A model generated the notes under the pieces. That model made no database searches. It had not been told where the DNA came from and saw only the letters and a list, made by a program, of their open reading frames with translations. Positions 43,746 to 52,382 of a stretch of 64,000 nt of DNA are shown here, piece after piece. Both the position numbers and the translations under genes were made by a program. Every line of letters starts with the position of its first letter. Positions within the stretch are counted from its first letter, which is position 1. The stretch is from Bacillus cereus G9842 (GTDB lineage Bacteria > Bacillota > Bacilli > Bacillales > Bacillaceae_G), in contig NC_011772.1 of NCBI RefSeq assembly GCF_000021305.1, positions 4,688,001 through 4,752,000 of the forward strand, in the 5' to 3' direction.

Positions 43746-43780
43746 AAAAAAAGCGTAGCATGCATTATCTACGCTTTTTT
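43746..43780 (-). terminator. Terminator of the srtC two-component operon
   Basis: AAAAAGCGTAG and CTACGCTTTTT form an 11-bp stem with a 10-base loop; the 5' arm overlaps the last codons of the kinase and a U7 tract follows. Confidence 0.85.
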
Positions 43781-45619
43781 CGGTAAGTAAAAGTAAAATA
43801 ATACACCGTCTCCTGTATTCTTTACTCCATATTCAGCATCGTGTAATTCTAAAATATTTTTAGAAATAGCAAGCCCAAGTCCCGTCCCACCTTGTGAACG
43901 CTGCCGAGCTGCATCCACGCGATAAAAGCGATCCCAAATTTTATCTAATTGTTCTTCTTCAATGTGAGTACCTTTATTTTCAATGCACACTTTTATACGA
44001 TCTTTATCATCTATTGTCGAAATAATAATATCCTCTTTATTTGGTGTATAACGTATTGCATTCGTAATGAAGTTCACAATGACTTGTTCAATTCGGCCTT
44101 GATTTGCAATCACTTCAAATGAACGTATATTTTTATGAACATGAAGTTCTTTTTTCTCTATTTCCACAGATAGATGTTCACATATATCTTCAATTACTGT
44201 ATCAATATAAAACGAAGACTTTTTCATTTTATATGTACCAGATTCAAATTTAGCTAACTCAAGCATATCCAAAATTAAAGTATCCATTTTGTCTACTTCT
44301 CTCTCCATCGCCTGAAAATAATACTCTTTTTTATGCTCAGCTACCCCGTCTTTTAAAATGGAAATACAACTTTTCATAATACTCAGCGGTGTTTTCAATT
44401 CATGCGAAACACCAGAAATGAATTCTTTCCGTGTATTTTCTAACTTTCTTTCCTTTTCAATATCTTGTTCAAGCTGTCCGATATGAGAATTTAATTTGTT
44501 AGAAAGTATATTAATATTTTTCGATAAATCACCAATTTCATCTTTTGAAGTAATCGGTATTTTTTCTGTAAAATCTAAATGCGCTATTTTCTTCGTCGTA
44601 TCATTTATTTTTAATAACGGTTTGGCAATTTGCTTTGAATAATAAAACGAAGCTAAAAAAATAAGAACGACTACAAATGCAATGATGTATATGTAATAAT
44701 CTTGCACCATTTGTACAGCTTCATCTACAGGCTGTAAAGAAGCCATTGCATATATATATGCTACTGATCCGTCTTTTTCTTTTATTGGCTTAACTAATAA
44801 TTTATATTTTATATCATTCTTTTCATAATCTATTGTTTGTGTTGTATATCGTATTTTATTGCTTTCTTTTAATAATAAATCGGTTTGAAAACCCTTAATA
44901 TTATCTAAAAATATGCTATTTTTATAAATTGGATTCACAGGACCGTTTACATCTGGTAACTGTACTTTTGTAACACGTCCTCCTATGTAAACGCCTAATT
45001 CCTGAGCAGCTTCTTCCTGTACGGCTGGTTTCTTTTCCTTAGCAAGTTGCTCCCCAGCCGCTCTCTTTTTCTCCTCATCTAATTTTATTTTCTCCTGAAA
45101 TGCTTTTTCTAACGGTTTATTAGATCCACTTAAATTCTGCTTAGATAAAGAAAAAGAGAATGGAATAAAACTATCTTCTTTTCTCACTCCAGAAAAATAA
45201 ATCTCTTGTCCTAAAAACTGCTCTAATGATTTATTATCAATCTCCTCTATATTGACGAGATTGTATAAGGGTATCTTGAATAGTTGTTGTCCAAAGCTCT
45301 TTTGTTGCCTACGATCTATCGTTACCTCAAAATAAAAATCATCCACATGTTTTAAATTCCCATTCTGATCTAGTGTCGTAATCCACGTATTATTTTCCCT
45401 AAAAAAGTCTTGCTCAAGTTTCTGAATTCCTTCTGCATTTCCTGTGTAGTTTAGATAATTCTTCTCAAAGGAATTTAAATTCACTTTAATATCTTCCACT
45501 TTTCGATTCGCATAATATTGTTTAAAAAATATCGTTTGTCCAATAAATATCGTCGCTAAAATCAACATACATAATGCTGTTGTAAGAGTAAATAATTTTA
45601 GTACAATTCCTTTCTTCAT
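43769..45619 (-). CDS. Sensor histidine kinase with large extracytoplasmic domain
   Basis: A 616-residue kinase: TM1 (8-30), an extracellular sensor region (~30-310) containing a Lys/Glu/Ala-rich stretch (170-210), TM2 (~312-330), HAMP (~332-385), DHp with phospho-acceptor His in ISGVSHELKTPL, and an HATPase domain (N-box NFITNAIRY, G2 GTGLGLAIS). It overlaps the response regulator gene by four bases. Downstream of srtC, it likely senses a wall or membrane cue and controls sortase or substrate genes (inference). Confidence 0.92.
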   Translation of the reverse strand: MKKGIVLKLFTLTTALCMLILATIFIGQTIFFKQYYANRKVEDIKVNLNSFEKNYLNYTGNAEGIQKLEQDFFRENNTWITTLDQNGNLKHVDDFYFEVTIDRRQQKSFGQQLFKIPLYNLVNIEEIDNKSLEQFLGQEIYFSGVRKEDSFIPFSFSLSKQNLSGSNKPLEKAFQEKIKLDEEKKRAAGEQLAKEKKPAVQEEAAQELGVYIGGRVTKVQLPDVNGPVNPIYKNSIFLDNIKGFQTDLLLKESNKIRYTTQTIDYEKNDIKYKLLVKPIKEKDGSVAYIYAMASLQPVDEAVQMVQDYYIYIIAFVVVLIFLASFYYSKQIAKPLLKINDTTKKIAHLDFTEKIPITSKDEIGDLSKNINILSNKLNSHIGQLEQDIEKERKLENTRKEFISGVSHELKTPLSIMKSCISILKDGVAEHKKEYYFQAMEREVDKMDTLILDMLELAKFESGTYKMKKSSFYIDTVIEDICEHLSVEIEKKELHVHKNIRSFEVIANQGRIEQVIVNFITNAIRYTPNKEDIIISTIDDKDRIKVCIENKGTHIEEEQLDKIWDRFYRVDAARQRSQGGTGLGLAISKNILELHDAEYGVKNTGDGVLFYFYLPKKA

Positions 45620-46308
45620 ACATTTCCCTCAAATTTATAACCTGTTCGTACTACAGTTGTAATGTACTTTGCCTTCTCTCCTAATTTATTTCTTAAATTA
45701 CGAATATGACTATTAACCGTTCGATCATCACCAGCAAATTCATATCCCCAAATTCTTGAAATTAATTGTTCCCTTGTTAGTACAATTCCTTGGTTTTTCA
45801 TGAAATACACTAATATTTCAAACTCCGTATGCGTTAAACTAACATCTGCCTCATCAACAGTAACAGTACGTGACGGAAAATGAACTTGGATGCCATGAAT
45901 CGATAACGTATCATCTTCATTCTCTAAAGGTTTCTTCGATGCCTTTCTACTTTCTAATAATCGTTTCGCTCTTGCTAATAGAATGGGTGGACTATACGGC
46001 TTCGTCACATAGTCATCTGCCCCAAGTTCAAAACCAAGTAACGTATCATCTTCATCTACGCGCGCCGTCAGCATAATAATAGGCACCTCGGACGTCTTCC
46101 TAATTCTTCGGCAAACAGACCATCCATCGAGTTCTGGCAACATAATATCTAAAATAACTAAATCAACTTCTTCTTCTTCTTCAAATACAACTAAAGCCTC
46201 TTTCCCGTCCCTCGCTTCAAACACTACATATTGTTCACTTAAAAAATAATCTTTTAATATTTCACGTAATATATCTTCATCTTCAACAATTAAAATGTTT
46301 TTTGACAT
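45616..46308 (-). CDS. OmpR/PhoB-family response regulator
   Basis: A 230-residue regulator with a receiver (phospho-acceptor Asp in LVILDIMLPELDG near residue 54, conserved Lys in YVTKPYSPPILLARA) and a C-terminal winged helix ending GTVVRTGYKFEGNV-like (here YITTVVRTGYKFEGNV). AGGAGGGGG precedes ATG. It forms one transcript with srtC upstream and the kinase downstream. Its targets may carry TGTAAG-N5-TGTAAG repeats of the type seen at 48181 and 56204. Confidence 0.93.
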   Translation of the reverse strand: MSKNILIVEDEDILREILKDYFLSEQYVVFEARDGKEALVVFEEEEEVDLVILDIMLPELDGWSVCRRIRKTSEVPIIMLTARVDEDDTLLGFELGADDYVTKPYSPPILLARAKRLLESRKASKKPLENEDDTLSIHGIQVHFPSRTVTVDEADVSLTHTEFEILVYFMKNQGIVLTREQLISRIWGYEFAGDDRTVNSHIRNLRNKLGEKAKYITTVVRTGYKFEGNV

Positions 46309-46347
46309 AACTTATATATCCCCCTCCTGCTTTCAGAAACTATAATT

Positions 46348-46968
46348 TCATTTTGAATAACTGCCAGTTAACTTCGCCTCGATAATATATCTATCTGGTG
46401 CATCCCCTATATAATCAAATGGATAACAAGTTGTCAGTGTTAATATCGGTTCTTCTTTTTTTATAATAACATTACGATCATCCGCATGAGTAATCCATGT
46501 CTTTTGAATTTCATATGTGTACGTTTTATTATCATACTCTAAAACAAGGGTATCCTTTTCTTTCAACTCTCCTAAATCTGTAAATACAGTATCTCGATGT
46601 CCACTCAGTACAGTATGTCCCCCTCCAGATGGAGTTGTCGTTAAATCACTAACAAACATACCAACTCCTTTTTTCAGAGTCGTATCATCCGCTCCCCAAT
46701 ATATAGAAAACTTCTTCTTTATTTTCGGTATGTTTAACATCGCTACCTTTTCTCCTTCTTTATGTTCTGTTTGAGAAGAAGGCACTTGAGTGGTTACAGG
46801 TGTTTCATGAGAAAGTTGAGTATCTTGTATATTTTTAAGGCTCTTTATTTCTTCTGCTGTTAATTGCCCGGCAGAGCTCTTTCCTTTATACCATTCCACA
46901 GCGTAATAGGATCCCATGAATAGCCCTATAGCCATCAATATGATACCGATATAATTGAGTAACTTCAT
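46348..46968 (-). CDS. srtC: Class D sortase (SrtC-like)
   Basis: A 206-residue membrane-anchored transpeptidase. An N-terminal helix (5-25), a linker, then the sortase barrel with His124 (LSGHRDTVF), Cys181 (TLTTCYPF) and Arg193 (DRYII). B. anthracis SrtC links LPNTA proteins BasH and BasI to diaminopimelic acid cross-bridges. The gene directly upstream here encodes a protein with LPNTA, so the pair is recognisable as basI-srtC. Followed after 39 bases by the response regulator. Confidence 0.92.
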   Translation of the reverse strand: MKLLNYIGIILMAIGLFMGSYYAVEWYKGKSSAGQLTAEEIKSLKNIQDTQLSHETPVTTQVPSSQTEHKEGEKVAMLNIPKIKKKFSIYWGADDTTLKKGVGMFVSDLTTTPSGGGHTVLSGHRDTVFTDLGELKEKDTLVLEYDNKTYTYEIQKTWITHADDRNVIIKKEEPILTLTTCYPFDYIGDAPDRYIIEAKLTGSYSK

Positions 46969-46986
46969 GTTTCATCCCTCCATGCC

Positions 46987-47015
46987 AAAAATGGTAGGAG
47001 TAACCTACCATTTTT
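46987..47015 (-). terminator. Terminator between basI and srtC
   Basis: AAAAATGGTAGG and CCTACCATTTTT form a 12-bp stem with a 5-base loop. It implies that basI is mostly transcribed alone, with partial read-through or a separate promoter for srtC. Confidence 0.85.
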
Positions 47016-47057
47016 AATATATGAAATTATCCCATTCTTTATAGGACAATATTTTAT

Positions 47058-47555
47058 TTACACTTTAAACTTACTGCGACGATTCAAACCAAATAATGTA
47101 CCTAGTGCTACAAGGGCTGCACTTAATCCCATCATTACCACGTTATTTGATGCCGTGTTTGGCAATTTTTCACCTTGTACAACTGGCTTGGCTACTTCTT
47201 TTTTAGCTACTTCATTCTTTTGCCCAGCTTCTATAGCTGCTTCTTTTTTGGCCATATCGTTTTTTAACTGTTCTTGCGCTATTCTCTTTTTCTCTTCTTC
47301 ACTTTTTTTCTCAGCTTTTATTGCTTCCTCTTCTTTAGCCATATCATTTTTTTCTTGTACTTGTGCCGCTTCCTTTTTCTCTATTTCACTTTTTTGCTGT
47401 TCCTTAATTGCTTCTTCTTTTTTAGCTTTATCTTGCTGCATTTGCGCTGCTTCTTCCTTTGTCAATGTTCCTGTTGAAGCACTCGCTACTGAAGAATATC
47501 CTACTGTTAAAAGTGCCATTGCACAAATTGGTAATAGTCTCTTTTTCATCTTCAT
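47058..47555 (-). CDS. basI: BasI-like surface protein with LPNTA sorting signal
   Basis: A 165-residue wall protein (163 from the second ATG at 47549, which has a better spaced AAGGAGAG). Signal peptide to about residue 27 (SVASA), then ~95 residues of charged Lys/Glu/Gln/Ala heptad-like repeats (for example KKEAAQVQEKNDMAKEEEAI), then LPNTA at 131-135, a hydrophobic helix and a basic tail RRSKFKV. LPNTA is the SrtC substrate motif. The helical stalk probably spans the wall. A degraded paralogue lies at 53505-53901. Confidence 0.9.
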   Translation of the reverse strand: MKMKKRLLPICAMALLTVGYSSVASASTGTLTKEEAAQMQQDKAKKEEAIKEQQKSEIEKKEAAQVQEKNDMAKEEEAIKAEKKSEEEKKRIAQEQLKNDMAKKEAAIEAGQKNEVAKKEVAKPVVQGEKLPNTASNNVVMMGLSAALVALGTLFGLNRRSKFKV

Positions 47556-47675
47556 TCTCTCCTTATATTTTATTCACATCAACTCGCATCGGATGTATTA
47601 CTAGAATAAGCAAGAGATATAAATATAAGATGCAGATGAAATATAATTCATTTAAAGATTTCATTGTAGAAAAAG

Positions 47676-47708
47676 AAAAAAACATCGCAATATATACGAT
47701 GTTTTTTT
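47676..47708 (-). terminator. Terminator downstream of the 110-residue unknown gene
   Basis: AAAAACATCG and CGATGTTTTT pair (8-base loop) with a U7 tract on either strand. It separates that gene from basI. Confidence 0.8.
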
Positions 47709-47727
47709 CGGGTGTGTGTCTCAATAT

Positions 47728-48060
47728 TTACATGTTACTTTCGCGCGATTTGGAAGTAGAACGGGCCGGAGCGATAACTAATTGTCTCGGCTCAGTTTTC
47801 TTGAAGTGATTTTTGACGTTACACTTACGACGTTGAACAACCCACGCTTTAATAGGGTTTGTCAAAATAATCTTTTGCTCTTCGTTAGGGGCCTCTTCTT
47901 CAAACCTACAACTTTCGCTCCATTTATTCCATTTCATTGTAAATTTAGAAGAAGAATGATCATCTTCACGATCAAACAAGTGCAAAAAATCCATTTTTCC
48001 ATCTAGCATTACGGTATTACTAGTCGCTAAAAAAGAAAAGGTCGTCCAACGTTTCTCCAT
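47728..48060 (-). CDS. Small cytoplasmic protein, unknown
   Basis: A 110-residue protein of mixed composition (MEKRWTTFSFLATSNTVMLD..., KWNKWSESCRFEEEAPNEEQ) with a basic C-terminus. The start is preceded by GGAGTAGGAGGGC, the second GGAGG being unusually close to ATG. It has its own terminator. A TGTAAG-N5-TGTAAG repeat lies about 120 bases upstream. No family recognised; coding status is likely but not certain. Confidence 0.55.
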   Translation of the reverse strand: MEKRWTTFSFLATSNTVMLDGKMDFLHLFDREDDHSSSKFTMKWNKWSESCRFEEEAPNEEQKIILTNPIKAWVVQRRKCNVKNHFKKTEPRQLVIAPARSTSKSRESNM

Positions 48061-48175
48061 GCCCTCCTACTCCTTTTTCACATATAGAGTGCCTAAAACT
48101 TAATTTACCTAAAATATGCTTGCCTTTTACCTTACACCCATAGTTTATCCAAAATGCTATTATGCAACTATCGAT

Positions 48176-48206
48176 TTGCCTTACAACTACCTTACATTTT
48201 TGTAAG
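48176..48206 (-). promoter_or_regulatory. Candidate response-regulator repeat TGTAAG-N5-TGTAAG
   Basis: The minus strand has two TGTAAG hexamers with an 11-bp period followed upstream by TTACAAAAATGTAAG, i.e. an additional inverted half. Eleven-bp direct repeats are typical of OmpR/PhoB-family sites (compare the WalR box TGTWAH-N5-TGTWAH). The same block recurs at 56204-56228. Confidence 0.5.
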
Positions 48207-48210
48207 AAAC

Positions 48211-48242
48211 AAAAAACCTTCACTCTATATAATGAAGGTTTC
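48211..48242 (-). terminator. Terminator of the 67-residue membrane protein gene
   Basis: AAACCTTCA and TGAAGGTTT pair (9 bp) with U-rich flanks directly after the stop codon. Confidence 0.75.
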
Positions 48243-48455
48243 TTACTTTTTATCTATATGATTTCTCATATCATCAAGTCCAGCTTCTTTTAGCTGCGAC
48301 ATCATACCGTGCGAAATTGCTCCTAACACTAAAGTCATTCCAATTAATGAAATACGAATCGCAGGTACATCAATTACGTAAGCCAACAGGCCAAGAACAA
48401 TTGTTAAAAGTAATGCTTTTATAAATGTTACACTTGTGTACTGTTTCTTCTTCAT
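48243..48455 (-). CDS. Small two-helix membrane protein, unknown
   Basis: A 70-residue protein from the ATG at 48455 (GGGTG six bases upstream; earlier in-frame ATG and GUG codons exist). Two hydrophobic helices (about 12-30 and 32-50) are followed by a soluble tail MMSQLKEAGLDDMRNHIDKK. I do not recognise a family. Single gene with terminator. Confidence 0.7.
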   Translation of the reverse strand: MKKKQYTSVTFIKALLLTIVLGLLAYVIDVPAIRISLIGMTLVLGAISHGMMSQLKEAGLDDMRNHIDKK

Positions 48456-48619
48456 CATATTCACCCTTTTTGGAAGCGTTTTCTTAATGTACTTAGTATA
48501 TCATATCATCAGATGATTTTGTCTTTATCTTTGTAAAAAATTACTATCTCCTTTGACTTTTTCTATTCTATCCTTTACAGTCGAAATGTTCGCAAGTTTT
48601 ACACTGTAGGAGGATTACA

Positions 48620-49147
48620 ATGAATATTGAAATAAAAGACACTTTAATTTCTGAAGAACAATTACAAGCAAAAGTGAAAGAATTAGCACTTCAAATCGAA
48701 CGTGACTTTGAAGGAGAAGAAATCGTAGTTATCGCAGTATTAAAAGGTTCATTCGTATTTGCTGCTGATTTAATTCGTCACATTAAAAATGATGTAACAA
48801 TTGACTTTATTTCTGCATCTAGCTACGGAAATCAAACAGAAACAACAGGAAAAGTGAAACTACTAAAAGATATTGACGTAAACATTACTGGAAAAAACGT
48901 AATTGTTGTAGAAGATATTATCGATTCTGGTTTAACACTTCATTTCCTAAAAGACCACTTCTTTATGCATAAACCAAAGGCACTCAAGTTCTGTACATTA
49001 CTTGATAAGCCAGAACGCCGTAAAGTAGACTTAACAGCTGAATATGTTGGCTTCCAAATTCCAGATGAATTCATCGTTGGATACGGTATCGACTGTGCGG
49101 AAAAATATCGTAACTTACCATTTATTGCTTCAGTTGTAACGGAATAA
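48620..49147 (+). CDS. hpt: Hypoxanthine phosphoribosyltransferase paralogue
   Basis: A 175-residue type I phosphoribosyltransferase with the PRPP motif VVVEDIIDSGLT (near 97-108), a flexible loop SSYGNQTE, and VGYGIDCAEKYRNLP near the C-terminus, as in HPRT. It salvages hypoxanthine/guanine with PRPP. The canonical hprT of bacilli sits by tilS-ftsH; this one is in a different context and is presumably a second copy. GTAGGAGG precedes ATG; a terminator follows. Confidence 0.9.
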   Translation: MNIEIKDTLISEEQLQAKVKELALQIERDFEGEEIVVIAVLKGSFVFAADLIRHIKNDVTIDFISASSYGNQTETTGKVKLLKDIDVNITGKNVIVVEDIIDSGLTLHFLKDHFFMHKPKALKFCTLLDKPERRKVDLTAEYVGFQIPDEFIVGYGIDCAEKYRNLPFIASVVTE

Positions 49148-49158
49148 TATAATAAAAT

Positions 49159-49192
49159 AAGCTTCCATCAATTACTGATGGAAGTTTATTTT
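49159..49192 (+). terminator. Terminator of the phosphoribosyltransferase gene
   Basis: AAGCTTCCATCA and TGATGGAAGTTT pair around a 5-base loop, followed by T-rich sequence. Confidence 0.8.
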
Positions 49193-49230
49193 CTATCACG
49201 ATTCGTAAAAGACAAAGGGAGAGAATAAAA

Positions 49231-50133
49231 ATGACAAAGACAAAATTTGAAAAAGTACTCCTCATCGTAAATCCGAAAGCTGGTCAAGGTGACTTACATA
49301 CAAATTTAACAAAAATCGTACCACCTCTTGCCGCAGCTTTTCCTGATCTACATATCCTTCATACGAAAAAACAAGGTGATGCAACAAAATATTGCCAAGA
49401 GTTTGCTAGTAAAGTAGATTTAATTATCGTCTTTGGTGGTGATGGAACAGTATTTGAATGCACAAATGGCTTAGCACCTCTCGAAACTAGACCTACACTT
49501 GCAATTATTCCAGGTGGAACTTGCAATGACTTCTCTCGCACACTTGGTGTTCCGCAAAACATTGCAGAAGCGGCAAAACTTATTACAAAAGAACATATAA
49601 AACCAGTTGACGTTGCAAAAGCAAATGGACAACATTTCTTAAACTTCTGGGGGATTGGTCTCGTATCTGAAGTATCAAACAATATCGATGCAGAAGAAAA
49701 AGCAAAGCTTGGTAAAATCGGTTACTATTTAAGTACAATTCGAACTGTAAAAAATGCTGAAACATTCCCGGTAAAAATCACTTATGACGGACAAGTATAT
49801 GAAGACGAAGCTGTCCTTGTCATGGTTGGAAATGGTGAATATCTTGGCGGTATCCCGTCCTTTATTCCGAACGTAAAATGTGATGACGGAACACTTGATA
49901 TTTTCGTAGTCAAATCAACAGGTATTCAAGCGTTTAAAGATTATATCGGAAAGAAACTATTTGAAGACTCAAATGAAAATGACATCTTCCACGTAAAAGC
50001 GAAATCCATTCATATCGAAACAGAGGAAGAAAAAGAAGTAGATACAGATGGAGAAAGTTCGCTTCATACACCTTGTCACATTGAATTATTACCAGGACAC
50101 TTTACGATGATTTATAATCCTGCGGTTGTGTAA
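49231..50133 (+). CDS. Diacylglycerol kinase-family lipid kinase (DgkB/YtlR type)
   Basis: A 300-residue soluble lipid kinase. N-terminal catalytic domain: LLIVNPKAGQG near residue 9, VFGGDGTVFECTNGL near 68 and IIPGGTCNDFSRTLG near 90, the hallmarks of DAGK/sphingosine/YegS kinases. The C-terminal beta domain ends HTPCHIELLPGHFTMIYNP. It phosphorylates diacylglycerol or a related lipid, feeding phosphatidic acid recycling, for example after LTA synthesis. AAAGGGAGAG precedes ATG. A diverged fragment of a related C-terminus lies at 52846-52920. Confidence 0.9.
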   Translation: MTKTKFEKVLLIVNPKAGQGDLHTNLTKIVPPLAAAFPDLHILHTKKQGDATKYCQEFASKVDLIIVFGGDGTVFECTNGLAPLETRPTLAIIPGGTCNDFSRTLGVPQNIAEAAKLITKEHIKPVDVAKANGQHFLNFWGIGLVSEVSNNIDAEEKAKLGKIGYYLSTIRTVKNAETFPVKITYDGQVYEDEAVLVMVGNGEYLGGIPSFIPNVKCDDGTLDIFVVKSTGIQAFKDYIGKKLFEDSNENDIFHVKAKSIHIETEEEKEVDTDGESSLHTPCHIELLPGHFTMIYNPAVV

Positions 50134-50135
50134 AG

Positions 50136-50164
50136 AAAAAAACGAGTGCTAGCACTCGTTTTTT
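50136..50164. terminator. Bidirectional terminator after the lipid kinase
   Basis: AAAAAACGAGTGC and GCACTCGTTTTTT form a 13-bp stem with a very short loop; it also faces the convergent DUF2199 gene. Confidence 0.9.
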
Positions 50165-50174
50165 CTCTTCTAAT

Positions 50175-50684
50175 CTAGTTATGTCGTTGAATAATTTCCT
50201 CTATTTCTTTAACTCTGTCTAAAGTAATTCCATTTCTTTGTTCAATTGCTAAAGGATGGTCGGTTGGCTCTAATTCAACATACGGTGCCATTCCAACTTC
50301 TCTTATATGTACATTTGTTTTTAAATTTAATGTTTCTGGATAAACTGGTATTTCTACAGATAACCACCCAAAATAAGGATCACTATTTTCTCGGCCTCTC
50401 TCATCCCACTTTTCTAATACTTCATCATAACTTTCTTTACTAAGCGATACCCACACAGTCCATATGAAATTTTCGTGGTAATCAATGATAGGAATCTCTA
50501 AACAACCTCTAATAAAGTAATGTTCATCGTCCATTACGCAAAGTTCTGATGTTAAATGGAAGCGTCCCTCTCTTTCATGGGGCGCTACCTCGTAATAATA
50601 ATATGGTGCTTCACTTCCGTAGCATAAAGGAAGTGTAAAATGACTCATTTGTACTTTTTCTCCAGATTTTCTTCTTCTTTTCAT
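50175..50684 (-). CDS. DUF2199 protein with altered N-terminus
   Basis: A 169-residue soluble protein that follows DUF2199 closely: CVMDDEHYFIRGCLEIPIID, FIWTVWVSLS, PYFGWLSVEIP, YPETLNLKTNVH, VELEPTDHPLAIEQRNGIT. Family members usually begin with a CxxC zinc knuckle; here the N-terminus is MKRRRKSGEKVQM and lacks these Cys. The start is uncertain: AGGAGAAAG is 12 bases before the first ATG, and GGAGAAAAAG precedes the internal ATG of MSHFTLP. Function unknown. Confidence 0.8.
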   Translation of the reverse strand: MKRRRKSGEKVQMSHFTLPLCYGSEAPYYYYEVAPHEREGRFHLTSELCVMDDEHYFIRGCLEIPIIDYHENFIWTVWVSLSKESYDEVLEKWDERGRENSDPYFGWLSVEIPVYPETLNLKTNVHIREVGMAPYVELEPTDHPLAIEQRNGITLDRVKEIEEIIQRHN

Positions 50685-50914
50685 TTATTATTCTTTCTCC
50701 TATCTTTTTCAGTCACAACCAAACTCCACCCAATTTTCCCAGTTCGTATTAGCATCCTTATTTACAATTTCACTAGAGTATACCATAAACATACTTACCT
50801 TTCATTTTCTAATAATATTACTAAAAAATAGTAGAATGACTAGTTTGCATACTCTAGTTCTTTTTATGTACAATGAAGGAAAGAAGCACCTTCATATAAG
50901 GGAGAGGACAAACT

Positions 50915-51862
50915 TTGTTCAACCAACAGTTAGTTAATTTACGCATTGATTTTGCATTTAAACAATTGTTTGGTACGAATGGTAGTGAAGATATTCTAAT
51001 TGCATTTTTAAACGCTATGTTACAAGATTCTTTAGAGTCGCCCATTGCTTCTCTACAACTAGAAGATCCACATTTACACAGGGAATATGAAGAGGATAAG
51101 TTATCTATTTTAGACATTTCAGCGACATTAAACACAGGAACAAAAGTCAATGTAGAAATACAACTCAATAATAATCACGATATGGTTAAACGCAGTTTAT
51201 ATTATTGGGGAAGACTATACACATCTCAACTACAAAAAGGGATGCCCTACAGTGCACTTCACAAAACCATCACCATAAACTTACTAAACTTCGTAATGTT
51301 TTCGGAACACCCAGCCTTCCATACAACGAGCATATTATGGAATACACAACAAAAAAAACTCCTAAGTGACGACATAGAAATCCACACTATAGAAATTCCA
51401 AAGTTAACTGAACAATGGTATGAAGAAAAAGTAAATCCGTGGAAAGATCCATTTGTTCGTTGGCTTTTATTGCTTTCAGCAAATGAGGATGAGCACTTAA
51501 CTAAACTATTGGAGGATATTGCTATGAACCAAGACCCTATTTTACAAAAAGCGATAAATAAATGGGAACGTATGAGTCAAGATTCTTCTTTCCGACAAGC
51601 CTATGACGCAAGGGAGAAAGTTTTAATGGATGAAGCAGCAAAATTCGCCCACGCAGAGACAGAAGGAATAAAAAGAGGGATGGAACAAGGGATAAAAAAA
51701 GGGCTTGAAAAAGGCATTGAAAAAGGTCGAAAAGAAGGAGTCCAACAGGGAAAAATTCAAATGATTAAAAATATGTATGATCTTGGTATACCACTTGAAA
51801 CGATTGCTAAGGCAAGTAAATTAAGTTTGCATGAGATTGAGCATATTTTAGGACATAAATAG
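50915..51862 (+). CDS. Rpn/PD-(D/E)XK family nuclease-like protein (transposase_31 type)
   Basis: A 315-residue protein of the Rpn (recombination-promoting nuclease) / PD-(D/E)XK transposase family. N-terminal LRIDFAFKQLFGTNGSEDIL, catalytic core near 68-86 (ILDISATLNTGTKVNVEIQL, with the D...ExQ residues), then a C-terminal run of short amphipathic repeats (GMEQGIKKGLEKGIEKGRKE) and a helix-rich end. Such proteins cleave DNA and may stimulate recA-independent recombination. The UUG start follows AAGGGAGAGG. A degraded fragment of a second copy lies at 52694-52845. Confidence 0.88.
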   Translation: MFNQQLVNLRIDFAFKQLFGTNGSEDILIAFLNAMLQDSLESPIASLQLEDPHLHREYEEDKLSILDISATLNTGTKVNVEIQLNNNHDMVKRSLYYWGRLYTSQLQKGMPYSALHKTITINLLNFVMFSEHPAFHTTSILWNTQQKKLLSDDIEIHTIEIPKLTEQWYEEKVNPWKDPFVRWLLLLSANEDEHLTKLLEDIAMNQDPILQKAINKWERMSQDSSFRQAYDAREKVLMDEAAKFAHAETEGIKRGMEQGIKKGLEKGIEKGRKEGVQQGKIQMIKNMYDLGIPLETIAKASKLSLHEIEHILGHK

Positions 51863-51866
51863 TCAT

Positions 51867-51901
51867 AAAAAAGAGCTTGAATAGTTTCAAGCTCTTTTTT
51901 T
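51867..51901 (+). terminator. Terminator of the Rpn-family gene
   Basis: AAAGAGCTTGAA and TTCAAGCTCTTT pair around a 4-base loop with T7; convergent with the next gene. Confidence 0.9.
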
Positions 51902-51902
51902 A

Positions 51903-52142
51903 TCAACTCTCCTCAATACCATCCAATTGAGTCTTATAACATTCATCACACTCTGGCCTCGTAGGAAGAATCCCTCTTTCATCAGGTAATAAAACCCTCA
52001 AAACTTCTCGATCCATCTCTACGAAATACTTCATAATAATGGGATATCCTTCAATAATATTCATATACTCAATCCCTTGTTCAAACTTTTTTCCGCTCTT
52101 TATTTCTTCTATTTTCAGCATAAAAAATCCGAAACCATACAA
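51903..52142 (-). CDS. Small hypothetical protein
   Basis: A 79-residue frame, or 72 from the internal ATG of MLKIEEIKSG. Neither start has a strong ribosome binding site. The C-terminal part contains PECDECYKTQ, a CxxC pair that might bind metal. It lies within a stretch full of gene remnants, so it could itself be a fragment. No family recognised. Confidence 0.45.
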   Translation of the reverse strand: MYGFGFFMLKIEEIKSGKKFEQGIEYMNIIEGYPIIMKYFVEMDREVLRVLLPDERGILPTRPECDECYKTQLDGIEES

Positions 52143-52164
52143 AATGATTTCGGATTTCCTATAG

Positions 52165-52344
52165 TTAAAATATTAAATTACATTTCGAACAAAAAGGAGC
52201 AGAATTTCCTCTTCAAATTTTCGCATTACGTTTTGGACAATATACATCTCTCTCTTCTATCTTTTCTCGTTCTATCATATGTAAGGATACTATTCTCATA
52301 CTGCACATAACCCCAATTAATATAAGGCTAACAACGAGCAGCAT
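52165..52344 (-). pseudogene. Decayed zinc-ribbon membrane peptide gene
   Basis: An AAGGAAGTGAGAG site precedes ATG at 52344. The frame encodes a hydrophobic helix (MLLVVSLILIGVMCSM), a charged linker and YCPKRNAKI, then a TGA at 52213-52215. Reading on gives RGNSAPFCSKCNLIF and a TAA. The whole matches a CPxC...FCSKC zinc ribbon in which one Cys codon has become Arg and a stop has appeared. A functional 43-residue truncated peptide is the alternative. Confidence 0.5.
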
Positions 52345-52382
52345 ATCTCTCACTTCCTTTCTATATTTTACCATAAAATAAC

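Noticed and set aside
47155..47604. 149-codon plus-strand frame opposite basI
   Set aside because: Antisense shadow of the charged BasI stalk; composition (Ser/Phe/Ala/Cys runs) and lack of a ribosome binding site speak against a gene.
48020..48223. 67-codon minus-strand frame overlapping the start of the 110-residue gene
   Set aside because: No ribosome binding site, and it covers the candidate regulatory repeat; probably chance.
50915..51862. Rpn/transposase_31 gene as an insertion sequence
   Set aside because: No terminal inverted repeats or target-site duplications were seen, and the gene has its own promoter-like region and terminator; it is treated as a resident nuclease-like gene.
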